A stretch of DNA of 64,000 nucleotides, from contig CAYQNU010000008.1 of NCBI GenBank assembly GCA_964419055.1, positions 1-64,000 of the forward strand. Reading direction: 5' to 3'. The DNA is from CAYQNU01 sp964419055. Its GTDB lineage: Bacteria > Bacteroidota > Bacteroidia > Flavobacteriales_D > Parvicellaceae. Of the stretch, positions 63,066 through 64,000 are shown in pieces (the stretch's first letter is position 1; each line of letters opens with the position of its first letter). The translations under genes were made by a program, and so were the position numbers. Below the pieces are notes generated by a model. The model searched no databases. It saw only the letters and a list, made by a program, of their open reading frames with translations, and was not told the DNA's origin.

Positions 63066-64000
63066 ATGAAAACTTGGACAAAAGAAGAAATAACAGCTCT
63101 TTATCACAAACCGTTAATGGAATTAGTATATGAAGCCGCTACTGTGCATCGTCAATTTCATAATCCGTTAGAAGTTCAAGTAAGTACGTTGGTTTCCATA
63201 AAAACAGGTAATTGCAGCGAAGATTGTGGTTATTGTCCACAATCAGCTCGATATGCAACGGATATCAACAAAAATGATATGATGCCTTTGGACGAAGTAT
63301 TAGCGGCAGGAAAATATGCCAAGGATAATGGTTCATCACGCGTGTGTATGGGAGCGGCATGGAGAAATGTGAAAGAGGATGATGATTTTGACCAAGTGTT
63401 GGAAATGGTGCGTGGATTGAATGAAATGGATTTAGAAGTATGTTGCACCCTTGGAATGTTAACCGAAAATCAAGCTAAAAGATTAGCTGATGCTGGTTTG
63501 TATGCTTATAATCACAATTTAGATACCTCTGAAGAATATTACAAAGAAATCATCTCCACCAGAGGTTATGAAGATCGTTTGAAAACCATTGAAAACGCTT
63601 CAAATGCTGGTTTAACCGTTTGCTCGGGTGGTATTTTGGGTATGGGTGAAAAAGATGAAGATCGAATTGGAATGTTGTATACGTTGAATTTGATGAATCC
63701 TCGTCCAGCTTCAGTTCCGATTAATGCTTTAGTAGCTGTAGAAGGTACCCCATTGGAAGATCAACACGAAGTGTCTATTTGGGAAATGGTAAGAATGATT
63801 GCAACAACAAGAATCGTCATTCCACAATCAGCGGTGCGTCTTTCGGCTGGTAGAACACAAATGAGTGATGAGGGTCAAGCGTTGTGTTTTATGGCAGGTG
63901 CTAATTCCATTTTTGCTGGTGAGAAATTATTGACAACTCCCAATCCAGAGTTTAACTCGGATAAACAACTTTTTGAAACCCTAGGCATTAAACCTATGGA
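63066..64000 (+). CDS. bioB: Biotin synthase, cut by the window end
   Basis: The frame from the ATG at 63066 is open to the window end (311 codons, C-terminus missing). It has the radical-SAM cluster motif CSEDCGYCPQS, preceded by VSIKTGN, and YNHNLDTSEEYY, CSGGILGMGE, PINALVAVEGTPLE and RLSAGR, all typical of BioB. It inserts sulfur into dethiobiotin using two iron-sulfur clusters. Other bio genes may follow beyond 64000. Confidence 0.97.
   Translation, partial: MKTWTKEEITALYHKPLMELVYEAATVHRQFHNPLEVQVSTLVSIKTGNCSEDCGYCPQSARYATDINKNDMMPLDEVLAAGKYAKDNGSSRVCMGAAWRNVKEDDDFDQVLEMVRGLNEMDLEVCCTLGMLTENQAKRLADAGLYAYNHNLDTSEEYYKEIISTRGYEDRLKTIENASNAGLTVCSGGILGMGEKDEDRIGMLYTLNLMNPRPASVPINALVAVEGTPLEDQHEVSIWEMVRMIATTRIVIPQSAVRLSAGRTQMSDEGQALCFMAGANSIFAGEKLLTTPNPEFNSDKQLFETLGIKPM

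Noticed and set aside
1..64000. CRISPR array or complete insertion sequence
   Set aside because: No regularly spaced short repeats with unique spacers, no cas genes and no transposase frame were found on either strand.

Overview
The window looks like chromosomal DNA of a Bacteroidota bacterium, probably of the Flavobacteriia. The signs are low GC, many genes preceded by the phylum's TAnnTTTG -7 promoter box, hardly any Shine-Dalgarno sequences, a giant protein with a type B (CHU_C/gliding-type) type IX secretion C-terminus, a CarboxypepD_reg/TonB receptor behind a TPP riboswitch, BatA-like, DivIC-like and PIG-L proteins, and ComB next to GcvT.

Layout. 1-6.6 kb is an accessory block of small lipoproteins and MORN-repeat proteins plus one AAA/DUF4143 ATPase, all on the + strand, separated by copies of a ~120-bp repeat that carries a promoter. 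6.6-18.4 kb holds a riboswitch-controlled thiamin-type TonB receptor, a SpoIIE phosphatase, a DUF1801/DUF2200 operon, a TPR histidine kinase, a BatA-domain protein and a DnaQ/GIY-YIG nuclease. 18.4-24.6 kb holds a lipoprotein and the 1844-residue secreted protein. 25.0-26.3 kb is a Fic protein with an array of palindromic sites upstream. 26.4-33.4 kb is an RNA-repair island. 34.2-41.3 kb is a surface-polysaccharide cluster (deacetylase, N-acyltransferase, flippase, amidotransferase, polymerase-like protein, glycosyltransferase). 41.3-50.5 kb holds an ECF sigma unit, an ICMT-like protein, a DivIC-like protein, a FecR-like paralogue pair, a glucuronyl C5-epimerase-like protein, an L,D-transpeptidase and pyrR-pyrB. 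50.5-55.1 kb is repeat-rich, with a second SpoIIE phosphatase, two secreted small proteins and a broken toxin-antitoxin pair. 55.1-64 kb holds comB, gcvT, two paralogous small proteins, a thioesterase, hrpB, a RluA-type synthase, a DUF72 protein and the 5' part of bioB.

The most remarkable region is 26.4-33.4 kb. A WYL regulator and an RtcB RNA ligase diverge from one palindromic site, and that site recurs almost unchanged inside a dense minus-strand array of tRNAs and tRNA-like RNAs that leads into a RING-like/TerD-like protein gene. The array has eight recognisable tRNAs (Cys, Tyr, Pro, Leu-UAG, Leu-UAA, His, Phe, Arg). Both Leu tRNAs lack the long variable arm. Phe and a ninth, composite tRNA-like RNA are each interrupted between T-stem position 53 and T-loop position 54 by an insertion of exactly 86 nt, folding into two covarying hairpins. 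Further RNAs include a cloverleaf without a T-loop consensus, two T-arm-only units, and six GGUCAA/UUACC bulged-C helices. I infer a stress-induced RNA repair, splicing or decoy system whose RNA substrates sit next to the ligase. All calls come from reading the sequence; no database search or folding program was run.
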